Positions 1 to 5,592 of a stretch of 17,421 nt of DNA are shown here, piece by piece. Position 1 is the first letter of the stretch. Each line of letters starts with the position of its first letter. The stretch covers positions 1-17,421 of the forward strand of contig CACWNZ010000015.1 in assembly GCA_902762335.1 (NCBI GenBank), written 5' to 3'. The DNA comes from an uncultured Ruminococcus sp. (GTDB taxonomy: Bacteria > Bacillota > Clostridia > Oscillospirales > Acutalibacteraceae). The notes under the pieces were generated by a model that saw nothing but the letters and a program-made list of their open reading frames with translations, made no database searches and was not told where the DNA came from. A program made the position numbers and the translations under genes.

Positions 1-1025
1 GAATAGGTATATATTGCATGACCGAAGCCGTATATCAGTCCGCTGCCGTCGCCCTTTTCCTTTCTGACTATAGCCGCCAAATGGTCGTAGATCTGCTTCT
101 CGTCGGTCCAGTCCTTTACATCGGACTTGAGTTCCTGCATCATTTTGCGCACACGAAGGTTGGCGCCGCCGTGGCGGGGACCCTTGAGCGAGCCTATTGC
201 CGCCGAGACCGTAGCATAGGTGTCGGTGCCTGAGGACGAGAGAACTCTTGCGGCAAAGGTGGAGTTATTGCCGCCGCCGTGCTCCGCGTGGAGTATCATG
301 CAAAGGTCGAGCAGCTTTGCCTCCGTATCGGTAAACTGCATATCGGATCTCAGCGCGCGGAGTATGGATTCGCTCGTTGAGAGCCGCAGGTCTACGGGGT
401 GAAAGAACATACTTTCTCTGTCGAAGGCTCTTTTCTTTACCTGATATGCGTAGGTCATGATCGTCGGCAGGCAGGCGAGAAGGGTTATCGACTGTCTCAT
501 AATGTTCTCGAGAGAGGTGTTGTCGGGGTCGTCGTCAAAGGAATACAGCGCAAGCACGGACCTGCCGAGCTTGTTCATTATATCCTTGGAGGGCGATTTC
601 ATTATCATATCCTCAACAAAGCCGTCGGGCAGTTCGCGAAGTCTGCCGAGGGTATCCTTGAATCTCTCAAGCTGGCTCTCTGTGGGCAGAGAGCCGAAAA
701 GCAGCAGCCACGATACCTCCTCATAGCCGAAGCGGTTTTCCTTAATGCAGGCGTTTATAATATCGCGCACGTTGATGCCCCTGTAGGTGAGCTTGCCCTC
801 ATCGGGTACCTTGATGCCGTCGTCCATCATAAAGCCGTGTACGTTGCAGATATTGGTAAGACCCGCCATTACTCCCGTGCCGTCGGGGTTGCGAAGTCCT
901 CTTTTCACTCCGTAGGTCTGATAGTCGGAGGGGTCAAAGCCGTTATGGCGGCGGTACTCATCGCAGAGATATTTCAGATGATCGTTTAAAACTTCCTGAT
1001 CCTTTATCATTCGGTTATTCCCCAT
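1..1025 (-). CDS. gltA: Citrate synthase, partial (C-terminus beyond left edge)
   Basis: The enzyme condenses acetyl-CoA and oxaloacetate to citrate in the cytosol. In an anaerobe this most likely feeds 2-oxoglutarate and glutamate synthesis. About 341 residues are present and the frame runs off the left edge. Visible family motifs are VKRGLRNPDGTGV (about residues 40-52), the first active-site histidine in HAEHGGGN (H249), GSLKGPRHGGAN (279-290), and the second active-site histidine in YGFGHAIYT (H336). The catalytic aspartate would lie outside the window. The frame opens with ATG at 1025. An in-frame ATG at 1010 has GGGGA about 9 bases upstream and is an equally possible start, whereas the 1025 ATG has AAGGA almost touching it. 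The gene is transcribed alone from a near-consensus promoter. Family assignment is firm; the exact start is not. Confidence 0.95.
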   Translation of the reverse strand, partial: MGNNRMIKDQEVLNDHLKYLCDEYRRHNGFDPSDYQTYGVKRGLRNPDGTGVMAGLTNICNVHGFMMDDGIKVPDEGKLTYRGINVRDIINACIKENRFGYEEVSWLLLFGSLPTESQLERFKDTLGRLRELPDGFVEDMIMKSPSKDIMNKLGRSVLALYSFDDDPDNTSLENIMRQSITLLACLPTIMTYAYQVKKRAFDRESMFFHPVDLRLSTSESILRALRSDMQFTDTEAKLLDLCMILHAEHGGGNNSTFAARVLSSSGTDTYATVSAAIGSLKGPRHGGANLRVRKMMQELKSDVKDWTDEKQIYDHLAAIVRKEKGDGSGLIYGFGHAIYTY

Positions 1026-1067
1026 TTCCTTGATCCGTTAAAAGGGTCGATTAAATAGTCACACTAT

Positions 1068-1096
1068 ATTTTACAACTATTCCCGCTCTATGTCAA
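1068..1096 (-). promoter_or_regulatory. SigmaA-type promoter of citrate synthase
   Basis: On the minus strand TTGACA (1096-1091) is followed after exactly 17 bases by TAAAAT (1073-1068). Both hexamers and the spacing fit the housekeeping sigma factor. The -10 box is 42 bases upstream of the 1025 start, leaving a short untranslated leader with no obvious riboswitch or leader hairpin. Confidence 0.85.
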
Positions 1097-1097
1097 G

Positions 1098-1436
1098 AAT
1101 TTTACTCTGTTAAAATGGGAATGAACGGATATATCCCTGCCGCCCGGATACCGTCGTGTATGCTGACAGCAGAACACAGGACTCGGAAAGCCGTATATAA
1201 TAAATACAGAGCTTTTGCATATCGCTTTATAAAGAGGACTTTATATGGCGGCAGAAACTGTGCATTGTCTTAACTGCGGATCGGTAAGCTGAGCTGATGA
1301 AACGGGAAAGACAAAATAGAACGATAGTGAAGGCTCCGGGAAAAGACCTGCGGCAATAACTGAAGGAGGTTGAGAGCAGAGCGGAAACGAGCTGAAAAAA
1401 GAGAGTAATAATTACATTAAAACGGGAGGTATTACT
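1098..1436. other. Gene-poor interval between citrate synthase and the small-gene pair
   Basis: This stretch holds no recognisable gene. It contains a TATAAT at about 1197-1202 without a convincing -35 box, two very short frames at 1245-1292 and 1297-1359, and an AAGGAGG at about 1363-1369 with no sensible start behind it. The promoter of the genes starting at 1437 must lie here, but no box pair stands out. The scattered ribosome-binding-like sequences and short frames could be traces of a decayed gene. Confidence 0.4.
1245..1292 (+). CDS. Very short frame (15 residues) with good RBS; doubtful gene
   Basis: An AGAGGA sits six bases in front of an ATG and the frame runs 15 codons to TGA. The peptide contains CLNC, a Cys-x-x-Cys pair like the first half of a zinc knuckle. 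A second frame (1297-1359, 20 residues, containing KAPGKDLRQ) starts four bases after the stop. This may be a leader peptide, or the start of a decayed zinc-ribbon gene broken by a frameshift. It could also be chance. No family is recognised. Confidence 0.2.
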   Translation: MAAETVHCLNCGSVS

Positions 1437-1784
1437 ATGACGAACACAGAAAGAGCGCTTTTGAAAAAGCTTGCAGACGGTGATCTTGACGGCTGCGTAG
1501 GTGATGAATTCGTAACAGGGGATCATCAAAACGTATACTGCGGCAAGTACATAAAAAACGGTATCCCTTGCTCGTACCGTGAGGGTGAAGGAAGAAGGCA
1601 CTTTGATGGGAGAGAAAATGTATATATACCCGGAAAACGCAGTATCAAAAAATTTGAGACGGATGAAGAGAAGCTCCTCTTTCTTCAGAACTACGGCTTT
1701 CTTATTGATGACGATGAAGTAAGGACATACAGCAGTGCGTTCAAGTACAGGTTTTCGGGCAGCGGAAGGGGTGAAAAACGTTGA
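1437..1784 (+). CDS. Hypothetical small protein, 115 aa
   Basis: No known family is recognised. The protein is hydrophilic, with no signal peptide or membrane segment. Its N-terminus, MTNTERALLKKLADGD, looks like a short amphipathic helix. Three cysteines are spread out (CVGDEF, VYCGKY, IPCSYR). The C-terminal half is charged and contains an acidic patch, LIDDDEV. The start is secure: GGAGGT lies six bases before the ATG. The stop codon overlaps the start of the next gene (TTGA), so the two are translationally coupled. A long frame on the opposite strand covers the same bases but has no RBS support and a biased, shadow-like composition, so the plus-strand reading is preferred. Confidence 0.65.
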   Translation: MTNTERALLKKLADGDLDGCVGDEFVTGDHQNVYCGKYIKNGIPCSYREGEGRRHFDGRENVYIPGKRSIKKFETDEEKLLFLQNYGFLIDDDEVRTYSSAFKYRFSGSGRGEKR

Positions 1785-1972
1785 AGGAACTAATAGCCAA
1801 AACAGACAGACAGCTCGGAACGGCTCTGAAAATACTCTATAACTCAAAAACGCCTTATACGGTCAGCGTGGCGGAAAACGAAAAGGGAAAAATAGAGTTC
1901 AGGATCGCCGTTGATGCCGATGAGGAAAAATTCAGTAAAATAAAGTCGCAGTACGATGTTATCTTTTCATGA
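1781..1972 (+). CDS. Hypothetical small protein, 63 aa
   Basis: No family is recognised. The protein starts at TTG, 8 bases after a GGGGTG ribosome binding site, and overlaps the upstream stop by four bases. The sequence alternates a helix-like N-terminus (IAKTDRQLGTALKILYN) with two strand-like stretches (YTVSVAEN and KIEFRIAVDA) and a C-terminal helix (EEKFSKIKSQYDVIF). This suggests a small folded alpha/beta domain. It ends only a few bases before a strong hairpin terminator. Coupling to the 115-residue protein suggests the two act together, but nothing in the sequence says how. Confidence 0.6.
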   Translation: MKELIAKTDRQLGTALKILYNSKTPYTVSVAENEKGKIEFRIAVDADEEKFSKIKSQYDVIFS

Positions 1973-1976
1973 AAAA

Positions 1977-2020
1977 AGTGCTGCCGCAGAAAGCGTTGTA
2001 AACGCCCGTGCGGCAGCACT
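1977..2020. terminator. Bidirectional hairpin terminator between convergent operons
   Basis: A perfect 12-bp inverted repeat, AGTGCTGCCGCA (1977-1988) and TGCGGCAGCACT (2009-2020), encloses a second short stem, GCGTT/AACGC (1993-2005). On the minus strand the stem is followed by TTTTTT, so it terminates the operon reading leftward. On the plus strand the following bases are AT-rich but lack a clean T run, so termination there is probably weaker. Confidence 0.85.
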
Positions 2021-2024
2021 GTCA

Positions 2025-3443
2025 TTATTTATCTGTAAGGTCAAACTGCTCTATGAGCTTAAGGCTCTTTTCTATAACGCTGTCGATACAGCCGTATATA
2101 TCGTCGGGGTCTATTACTGTGGAGCAGATAAGCTCCTGCTTTCCGAAGCGGAATTTCAGTCCCGAGCTGAGGAGACTTTCCTCAAGCTTGTCCTCAGGCA
2201 TAAAGGAGTGCGCATCGTTGACTAACAGACAGAAAAAAACGTCATCCATGTAGTATAAGAGCTGATAGCGTATTTTCTTTTGAGAGCCCGTGTAAAAGAT
2301 TATATTCGAGGGAGAGTATATTTTCATTGTGATTCCGGTGCTGTCGAGCCACGCCTTGTAGTTTGCGGGAATATCACCGGAATAAGCCTTTTCAAGACGG
2401 TTGAAGATAAGCTTTGTAAGAAGGGTATCTGCCCTGTCGGGAGCCTTGCTTTTTTCCTCAAGCCTGGTTTTGGCTTCATATTTTTCTATGAGCAGTTCGT
2501 TGAACAGAGCACTTGCGTTTGTGAGCTCGTTGGCGTTGTAGCCCTTTTTGCACTTCTGAAGTATCAGGTCAAGGACAGCAATGCTCACCTTTTCGGGTAT
2601 TACCCAATGCGGCACTCTGTACGGGGTATTGTGGACCCAGGTTATAAGATTGCCGTGCTGGGAAATGCCGTATGCCGGCTCAATATCCTTGTCCTTCGTA
2701 TATTCACAGAGCTGATGTCTGTAATCCTGCTCCGAGCAGAGATTGGTAACGACAAGGAAAAATGAGGTCTTGTTATCGAGAACGATGCCGTTTCTGCCGA
2801 ATTTTTCGTTTTCGTCACTGAGATCTATGCCCCAGCGCTTAAAGCTGCTCATAGCAGCCGTGCTCGTCCAATTTTTCGGGTAAAACTGCGGATTTATAGC
2901 TATAACGGAGCTGTGGTCTATCCTGTTGCCCGCATAGAGCGCCGCATAGCCGCCGCCCGAGCTGCCTATGATTGTAACATTTTCGGCGGGTATCCTGAGC
3001 TGTGCGGCAATATTTTTTATCAGGTCTATCAGCAGCGCAAGATAGGACTTGTCCTTTGTCCCGTAGTACCACATAACGTGAGAAAGACCCTTGTGAAAGT
3101 AATACATGGGGTCGTCTATGCACATCAGATGTCCCTTCAGACAACTCTTGTATTTCCACCTCATGAACGAGGGGTATCTTCTTGTTGTAGTGCCTCCTGC
3201 GGAAAGCATTATGTACAGCCTGTCGGTGCTGTCGGGAAAATAGAGACATTCAAAGGGCACGTCATCGACGGATACCGTGTAGCGGCTGTGATCGGGCGTA
3301 ATAACGAACGAATCTAAATTTGTCCTGAGCGGCTCCTCGGTCATCCATTCCTGAGGAAGCTCGTTTCTCATCCTGTCAAATTCGGCTGCTGCGGCTTCGG
3401 CGGACGTATCCTCCACAAGCTGCGGGAAATCATACAGATCCAT
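2025..3443 (-). CDS. Alpha/beta-hydrolase-like protein, second gene of DUF6270 operon
   Basis: The 472-residue protein has no signal peptide or membrane segment, so it is probably cytosolic. Residues about 55-300 look like an alpha/beta-hydrolase core: a strand-rich start (LYIMLSAGGTT), a conserved-looking IDDPMYYF, then the nucleophile elbow TIIGSSGGGYAALYAG with a GxSxG serine at about S162. The candidate catalytic histidine is H279 (VPHWV); the acid is not evident. The C-terminal part (about 305-472) is not recognised and contains a helical, lysine-rich linker. The start is ATG at 3443 with GGAGG five bases upstream; an in-frame TTG four codons earlier lies in the RBS and is rejected. It follows the DUF6270 gene by 27 bases. 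The role is inferred: an esterase, deacylase or acyltransferase acting on a surface glycan or its precursor. A resemblance to the Asp2 type of accessory secretion proteins is possible but unproven. Confidence 0.7.
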   Translation of the reverse strand: MDLYDFPQLVEDTSAEAAAAEFDRMRNELPQEWMTEEPLRTNLDSFVITPDHSRYTVSVDDVPFECLYFPDSTDRLYIMLSAGGTTTRRYPSFMRWKYKSCLKGHLMCIDDPMYYFHKGLSHVMWYYGTKDKSYLALLIDLIKNIAAQLRIPAENVTIIGSSGGGYAALYAGNRIDHSSVIAINPQFYPKNWTSTAAMSSFKRWGIDLSDENEKFGRNGIVLDNKTSFFLVVTNLCSEQDYRHQLCEYTKDKDIEPAYGISQHGNLITWVHNTPYRVPHWVIPEKVSIAVLDLILQKCKKGYNANELTNASALFNELLIEKYEAKTRLEEKSKAPDRADTLLTKLIFNRLEKAYSGDIPANYKAWLDSTGITMKIYSPSNIIFYTGSQKKIRYQLLYYMDDVFFCLLVNDAHSFMPEDKLEESLLSSGLKFRFGKQELICSTVIDPDDIYGCIDSVIEKSLKLIEQFDLTDK

Positions 3444-3470
3444 ATTATCCTCCAATCAGACAGGGGCATA

Positions 3471-4859
3471 TCATTTGCCCTGCATTTTCTTCAGCTCAAC
3501 GCGGATAAGCTCCTCGCTGCTCAGCAGGTCAGGCATTCTGGTCATGGTAAGCTCCTTTTTGGCGGTATCAAAGGCAACACTGTCAACTACCCGCTGTGTG
3601 GCGTTGTCGTATACAACAACGTTCAGACCTCTCAGATCAAGTGCATAGTCGGTGCCGTTTATTATCACCTGAGCAGAGTTGCCCACAGCGGTAGGCTTGC
3701 TGCTGACGTGGAAATGGGCGAAATCTATATCGTCAATATATTCTACACATTCGTTCTTGCCGCCCTTTTCGTCAAATAAGGTTATGCCGCCCTTTACAAT
3801 GCCGACGTAGCCTGACCAGAGCTGTCTTGCAAGGTCTTCTCCAAGTCCCAGGGTAAAGAAAAGCTTTTGCAGAACCGTCCCGAAATACGAGCCGACAGTG
3901 CCTTTTACAGCAACGCATACGACACAGTTCTCGAGAGATCTCAGCTGTCTGAAATAGTCGATCATCTTGTCTGTCGAGCAGAGCTTGATGATGTCATTGC
4001 TGAGTGTGTTCTTTACGTCAGAGCGCAATGAGCGGTAGTAGGTCTTTTTTATGGTCTCGAGTGTTCGGAGTCTCTGCACCTCATAGTAGTCTGCTTTTTC
4101 GGGGAAAACTATTGCGCAGATCTGGTGGAAGAGGTAGCGGTAAACGTCATCGGTATAATGACAGGGATAAACTCCGAAGGTATGTGTAAGGCTGCACGGC
4201 GCTATCTGCATGGGGGGCAAATTTATCATATTGCAGCCGAGCTTGTCTTTGAGATATTTGTTGAGGATATTAAGGTGCTGCATATATACGGGCCAGGATG
4301 TCCTTGTCTCTTTAAGGTAGCCGTTGTCGTTGTTCCTGTCCTCATAAAGGAGAAGATCCTGCGGTATGTCGTTTACAACTATTATCTTCTCGGGCGCCCA
4401 ATGCTCCAAAAGCTTCTCTGCAAGCGTATCTATTGCCGCATAAAGCTCTTCTGTGGAAATGTCCTTGGCATTGCGAAGTGTAAAGCCTCTTTCCTTGAGA
4501 GCGAGCAGACCGTCGGTTATCTGCTGGTGATTCTCAAAGAACGATACCCTCTGTCCGCCCTTTTCAAGGAAGTCGAATCTTATGTCCATAAGGTCTACGA
4601 GCACCCATTCGCTCCTGTTTGCCAAAAGAAACTCAAAGGAATTGCTGTTGATGTCCATAATGGCGTTGCGCTTGTTGAAGCCGGTGCTGTAGTTCTGTAT
4701 TATCTCTATGACGTCTTCGCAGTTATCCAGCGGCTCGGAGAACATGGTCATCGGAGAGATGTGTCCGACGTTGCCCTTCATTTTGAAAAGGTCGTCATGG
4801 TTGGCTATCCTGATAATATCCCTTGTAACGCAGGAGCCGAGTGTGCTGATCTCTACCAT
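3471..4859 (-). CDS. DUF6270 (SGNH-like) protein with C-terminal FAM3/ILEI-like region
   Basis: The 462-residue, apparently cytosolic protein has two parts. Residues 1-250 carry the DUF6270 signature LGSCVTRDI (7-15), a WVLVDLMDIRFD block (85-96), VVNDIP (161-166), and LTHTFGVYPCHYTDDVYRYL (224-243). The early Gly-Ser-Cys and late His are compatible with an SGNH-type hydrolase site, which is inference. Residues about 297-435 resemble the FAM3/ILEI fold, but with the halves swapped: ENCVVCVAVKG, TLGL and GYVGIVKGGI come first, then FAHFHVSS, RGLNVVVYD and VVDSVAFDT. The ATG at 4859 has GGGAGG 8 bases upstream. The gene is first in an operon with the hydrolase-like gene. DUF6270 and ILEI domains are known to me from bacterial surface-polysaccharide contexts, so glycan modification is the best guess. 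No clear promoter box pair is seen upstream. Confidence 0.75.
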   Translation of the reverse strand: MVEISTLGSCVTRDIIRIANHDDLFKMKGNVGHISPMTMFSEPLDNCEDVIEIIQNYSTGFNKRNAIMDINSNSFEFLLANRSEWVLVDLMDIRFDFLEKGGQRVSFFENHQQITDGLLALKERGFTLRNAKDISTEELYAAIDTLAEKLLEHWAPEKIIVVNDIPQDLLLYEDRNNDNGYLKETRTSWPVYMQHLNILNKYLKDKLGCNMINLPPMQIAPCSLTHTFGVYPCHYTDDVYRYLFHQICAIVFPEKADYYEVQRLRTLETIKKTYYRSLRSDVKNTLSNDIIKLCSTDKMIDYFRQLRSLENCVVCVAVKGTVGSYFGTVLQKLFFTLGLGEDLARQLWSGYVGIVKGGITLFDEKGGKNECVEYIDDIDFAHFHVSSKPTAVGNSAQVIINGTDYALDLRGLNVVVYDNATQRVVDSVAFDTAKKELTMTRMPDLLSSEELIRVELKKMQGK

Positions 4860-4923
4860 TATTTTTCCTCCCTGTGATCTGTCGGCGCTGCTGCCAGCGC
4901 GTTGTCATTCAAACAAAGAAAAA

Positions 4924-4981
4924 GAATAAATAATAATGCGCAGGCGCCGCAGGACGGCTCCGTTTCCTTTATTATTTATTC
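4924..4981. repeat. 13-bp perfect inverted repeat upstream of DUF6270 operon
   Basis: GAATAAATAATAA (4924-4936) and its exact complement (4969-4981) flank 32 GC-rich bases. On the minus strand the second arm is followed by CTTTTTCTTTG, so the element may act as a second terminator behind the tRNA gene, or as part of the DUF6270 operon leader. The core AATAAATAATAA occurs a third time at 5191-5202. Confidence 0.5.
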
Positions 4982-4994
4982 TCTGCTAAAATAT

Positions 4995-5022
4995 GCGCCC
5001 CGACACTCAAGTATCGGGGCGC
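4995..5022 (-). terminator. Terminator of tRNA-Ser
   Basis: GCGCCCCGA (4995-5003) pairs with TCGGGGCGC (5014-5022); beyond one mismatch the stem continues to a four-base loop. On the minus strand it begins four bases after the end of the tRNA and is followed by ATATTTTAG, a short T-rich tail. Confidence 0.8.
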
Positions 5023-5025
5023 TTA

Positions 5026-5111
5026 CGGAAGCGGTGGGATTCGAACCCACGAGCCCTTGCGGGCTACCTGATTTCGAGTCAGGCCCGTTATGACCACTTC
5101 GATACGCTTCC
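5026..5111 (-). tRNA. tRNA-Ser(CGA)
   Basis: On the minus strand the acceptor arm GGAAGCG (from 5111) pairs with CGCTTCC (ending 5027), with discriminator G at 5026 and no encoded CCA. The anticodon stem CCTGA/TCAGG encloses CTCGAAA, giving anticodon CGA, which reads UCG. A long variable arm (stem around GCCCGCAAGGGC) marks a class II tRNA, as expected for serine. The T arm GTGGGTTCGAATCCCAC is intact. The gene has its own promoter and terminator. Confidence 0.97.
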
Positions 5112-5147
5112 ATGCTGCACGATTCGGAAAAGACCTGCAACAATGAT

Positions 5148-5176
5148 ATTTTAACCGTTCCGCGCCGAAATGTCAA
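5148..5176 (-). promoter_or_regulatory. Promoter of tRNA-Ser
   Basis: TTGACA (5176-5171) and TAAAAT (5153-5148) are separated by exactly 17 bases on the minus strand. A T-rich stretch directly upstream (5181-5204, read on the minus strand) could act as an UP element. Expected transcription start is about 30 bases before the mature tRNA end. Confidence 0.85.
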
Positions 5177-5214
5177 TAGCAGAAAGAAAAAATAAATAAT
5201 AAAGAATTAAGTTA

Positions 5215-5316
5215 TTGAAGAAGGACAGCTTCATTCCCGTGAGAAAGCCGCAAGAGTACGATGTATCGGGTACGCTGTTCAGCAGGCACGGAAAGTATGA
5301 TAGAATGAAGAAATAG
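5215..5316 (+). pseudogene. Possible gene remnant or tiny gene (33 codons)
   Basis: A frame from TTG 5215 to TAG 5314-5316 encodes a peptide starting with KKDSFIPV and ending in FSRHGKYDRMKK. Its codon use matches the neighbouring genes and the basic, aromatic tail reads like the C-terminus of a real protein. There is no convincing ribosome binding site, and in-frame TAA TAA lies just upstream, so a decayed 3' end is more likely than a working gene. No family is recognised. The rest of 5112-5592 holds the tRNA promoter, the hairpin elements and the promoter of the next operon. Confidence 0.3.
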
Positions 5317-5341
5317 AAGTTCATGAAAAACCGGCTGGAAA

Positions 5342-5414
5342 GCAGCCCTACGGGCTGCGGCGGCGGAAACAGCACCATGTGCCGCAAGGCACCCGTGCCG
5401 GATGCCGCGGGCAT
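5342..5414. repeat. Three separate GC-rich hairpins
   Basis: Three short perfect hairpins follow each other: GCAGCCC-tac-GGGCTGC (5342-5358), GTGCC-gcaa-GGCAC (5379-5392) and ATGCC-gcg-GGCAT (5402-5414). None has a T tail, so they are not ordinary terminators. They lead into the tandem hairpin repeat at 5444-5527 and may belong to the same structured element. Confidence 0.5.
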
Positions 5415-5443
5415 GAAGTATGATACCACAAGAAAGCCGCGCC

Positions 5444-5527
5444 GCGAAATAGGCACCGGCGGCTCGCCGGCGCGAAATAGGCACCGGCAGCTTGCCGGCG
5501 CGAAATAGGCACCGGCGGCTCGCCGCC
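5444..5527. repeat. 28-bp tandem repeat, three copies, each a hairpin
   Basis: The unit starts at 5444, 5472 and 5500 with GCGAAATAGGCA followed by a hairpin. Copy 1 has CCGGCG-gct-CGCCGG; copy 2 has CCGGCA-gct-TGCCGG, so a G-C pair became A-T while pairing was kept; copy 3 matches copy 1 except for its last pair. The array ends five bases before the -35 box of the peptidase operon. It could be a structured RNA end, a protein-binding array or a REP-like element. Confidence 0.8.
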
Positions 5528-5532
5528 GCAGG

Positions 5533-5561
5533 TTGATTTTTTCGGGATTATATTGTAGAAT
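5533..5561 (+). promoter_or_regulatory. Promoter of the peptidase-flavodoxin-ABC operon
   Basis: TTGATT (5533-5538) and TAGAAT (5556-5561) are spaced by 17 bases, about 30 bases upstream of the first start codon. The GC-rich repeat array abuts the -35 box, so anything bound there could affect initiation. Confidence 0.75.
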
Positions 5562-5592
5562 AGCTATGTAAGAATTATTGCGGAGGTCGGAT

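Larger units (their letters stand above)
4967..5204. repeat. Imperfect inverted repeats bracketing the tRNA-Ser unit
   Basis: The 14 bases CTTTATTATTTATT at 4967-4980 recur inverted at 5191-5204. Both are followed inward by CTGCTA (4983-4988; inverted at 5177-5182), with a few extra pyrimidines on the right-hand side. Together they enclose the terminator, tRNA and promoter. They may be the ends of a small duplicated cassette, or simply shared T-rich terminator and UP-element sequence. Confidence 0.4.

Noticed and set aside
399..989. 196-residue open frame on the plus strand at the left end
   Set aside because: It lies entirely opposite the citrate synthase frame, which carries clear catalytic motifs.
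1227..1847. 206-residue open frame on the minus strand opposite the small-gene pair
   Set aside because: It has no ribosome binding site, a Phe/Ser/Arg/Cys-biased composition typical of an antisense shadow, and conflicts with two plus-strand genes that have good RBSs, coupled ends and a terminator.
5323..5508. 60-residue plus-strand frame through the hairpin region
   Set aside because: It has no RBS, and its product is simply the translation of GC-rich hairpin repeats.
5444..5527. Tandem 28-bp repeats as a CRISPR array
   Set aside because: The copies are directly adjacent with no spacers, and no cas gene is present.
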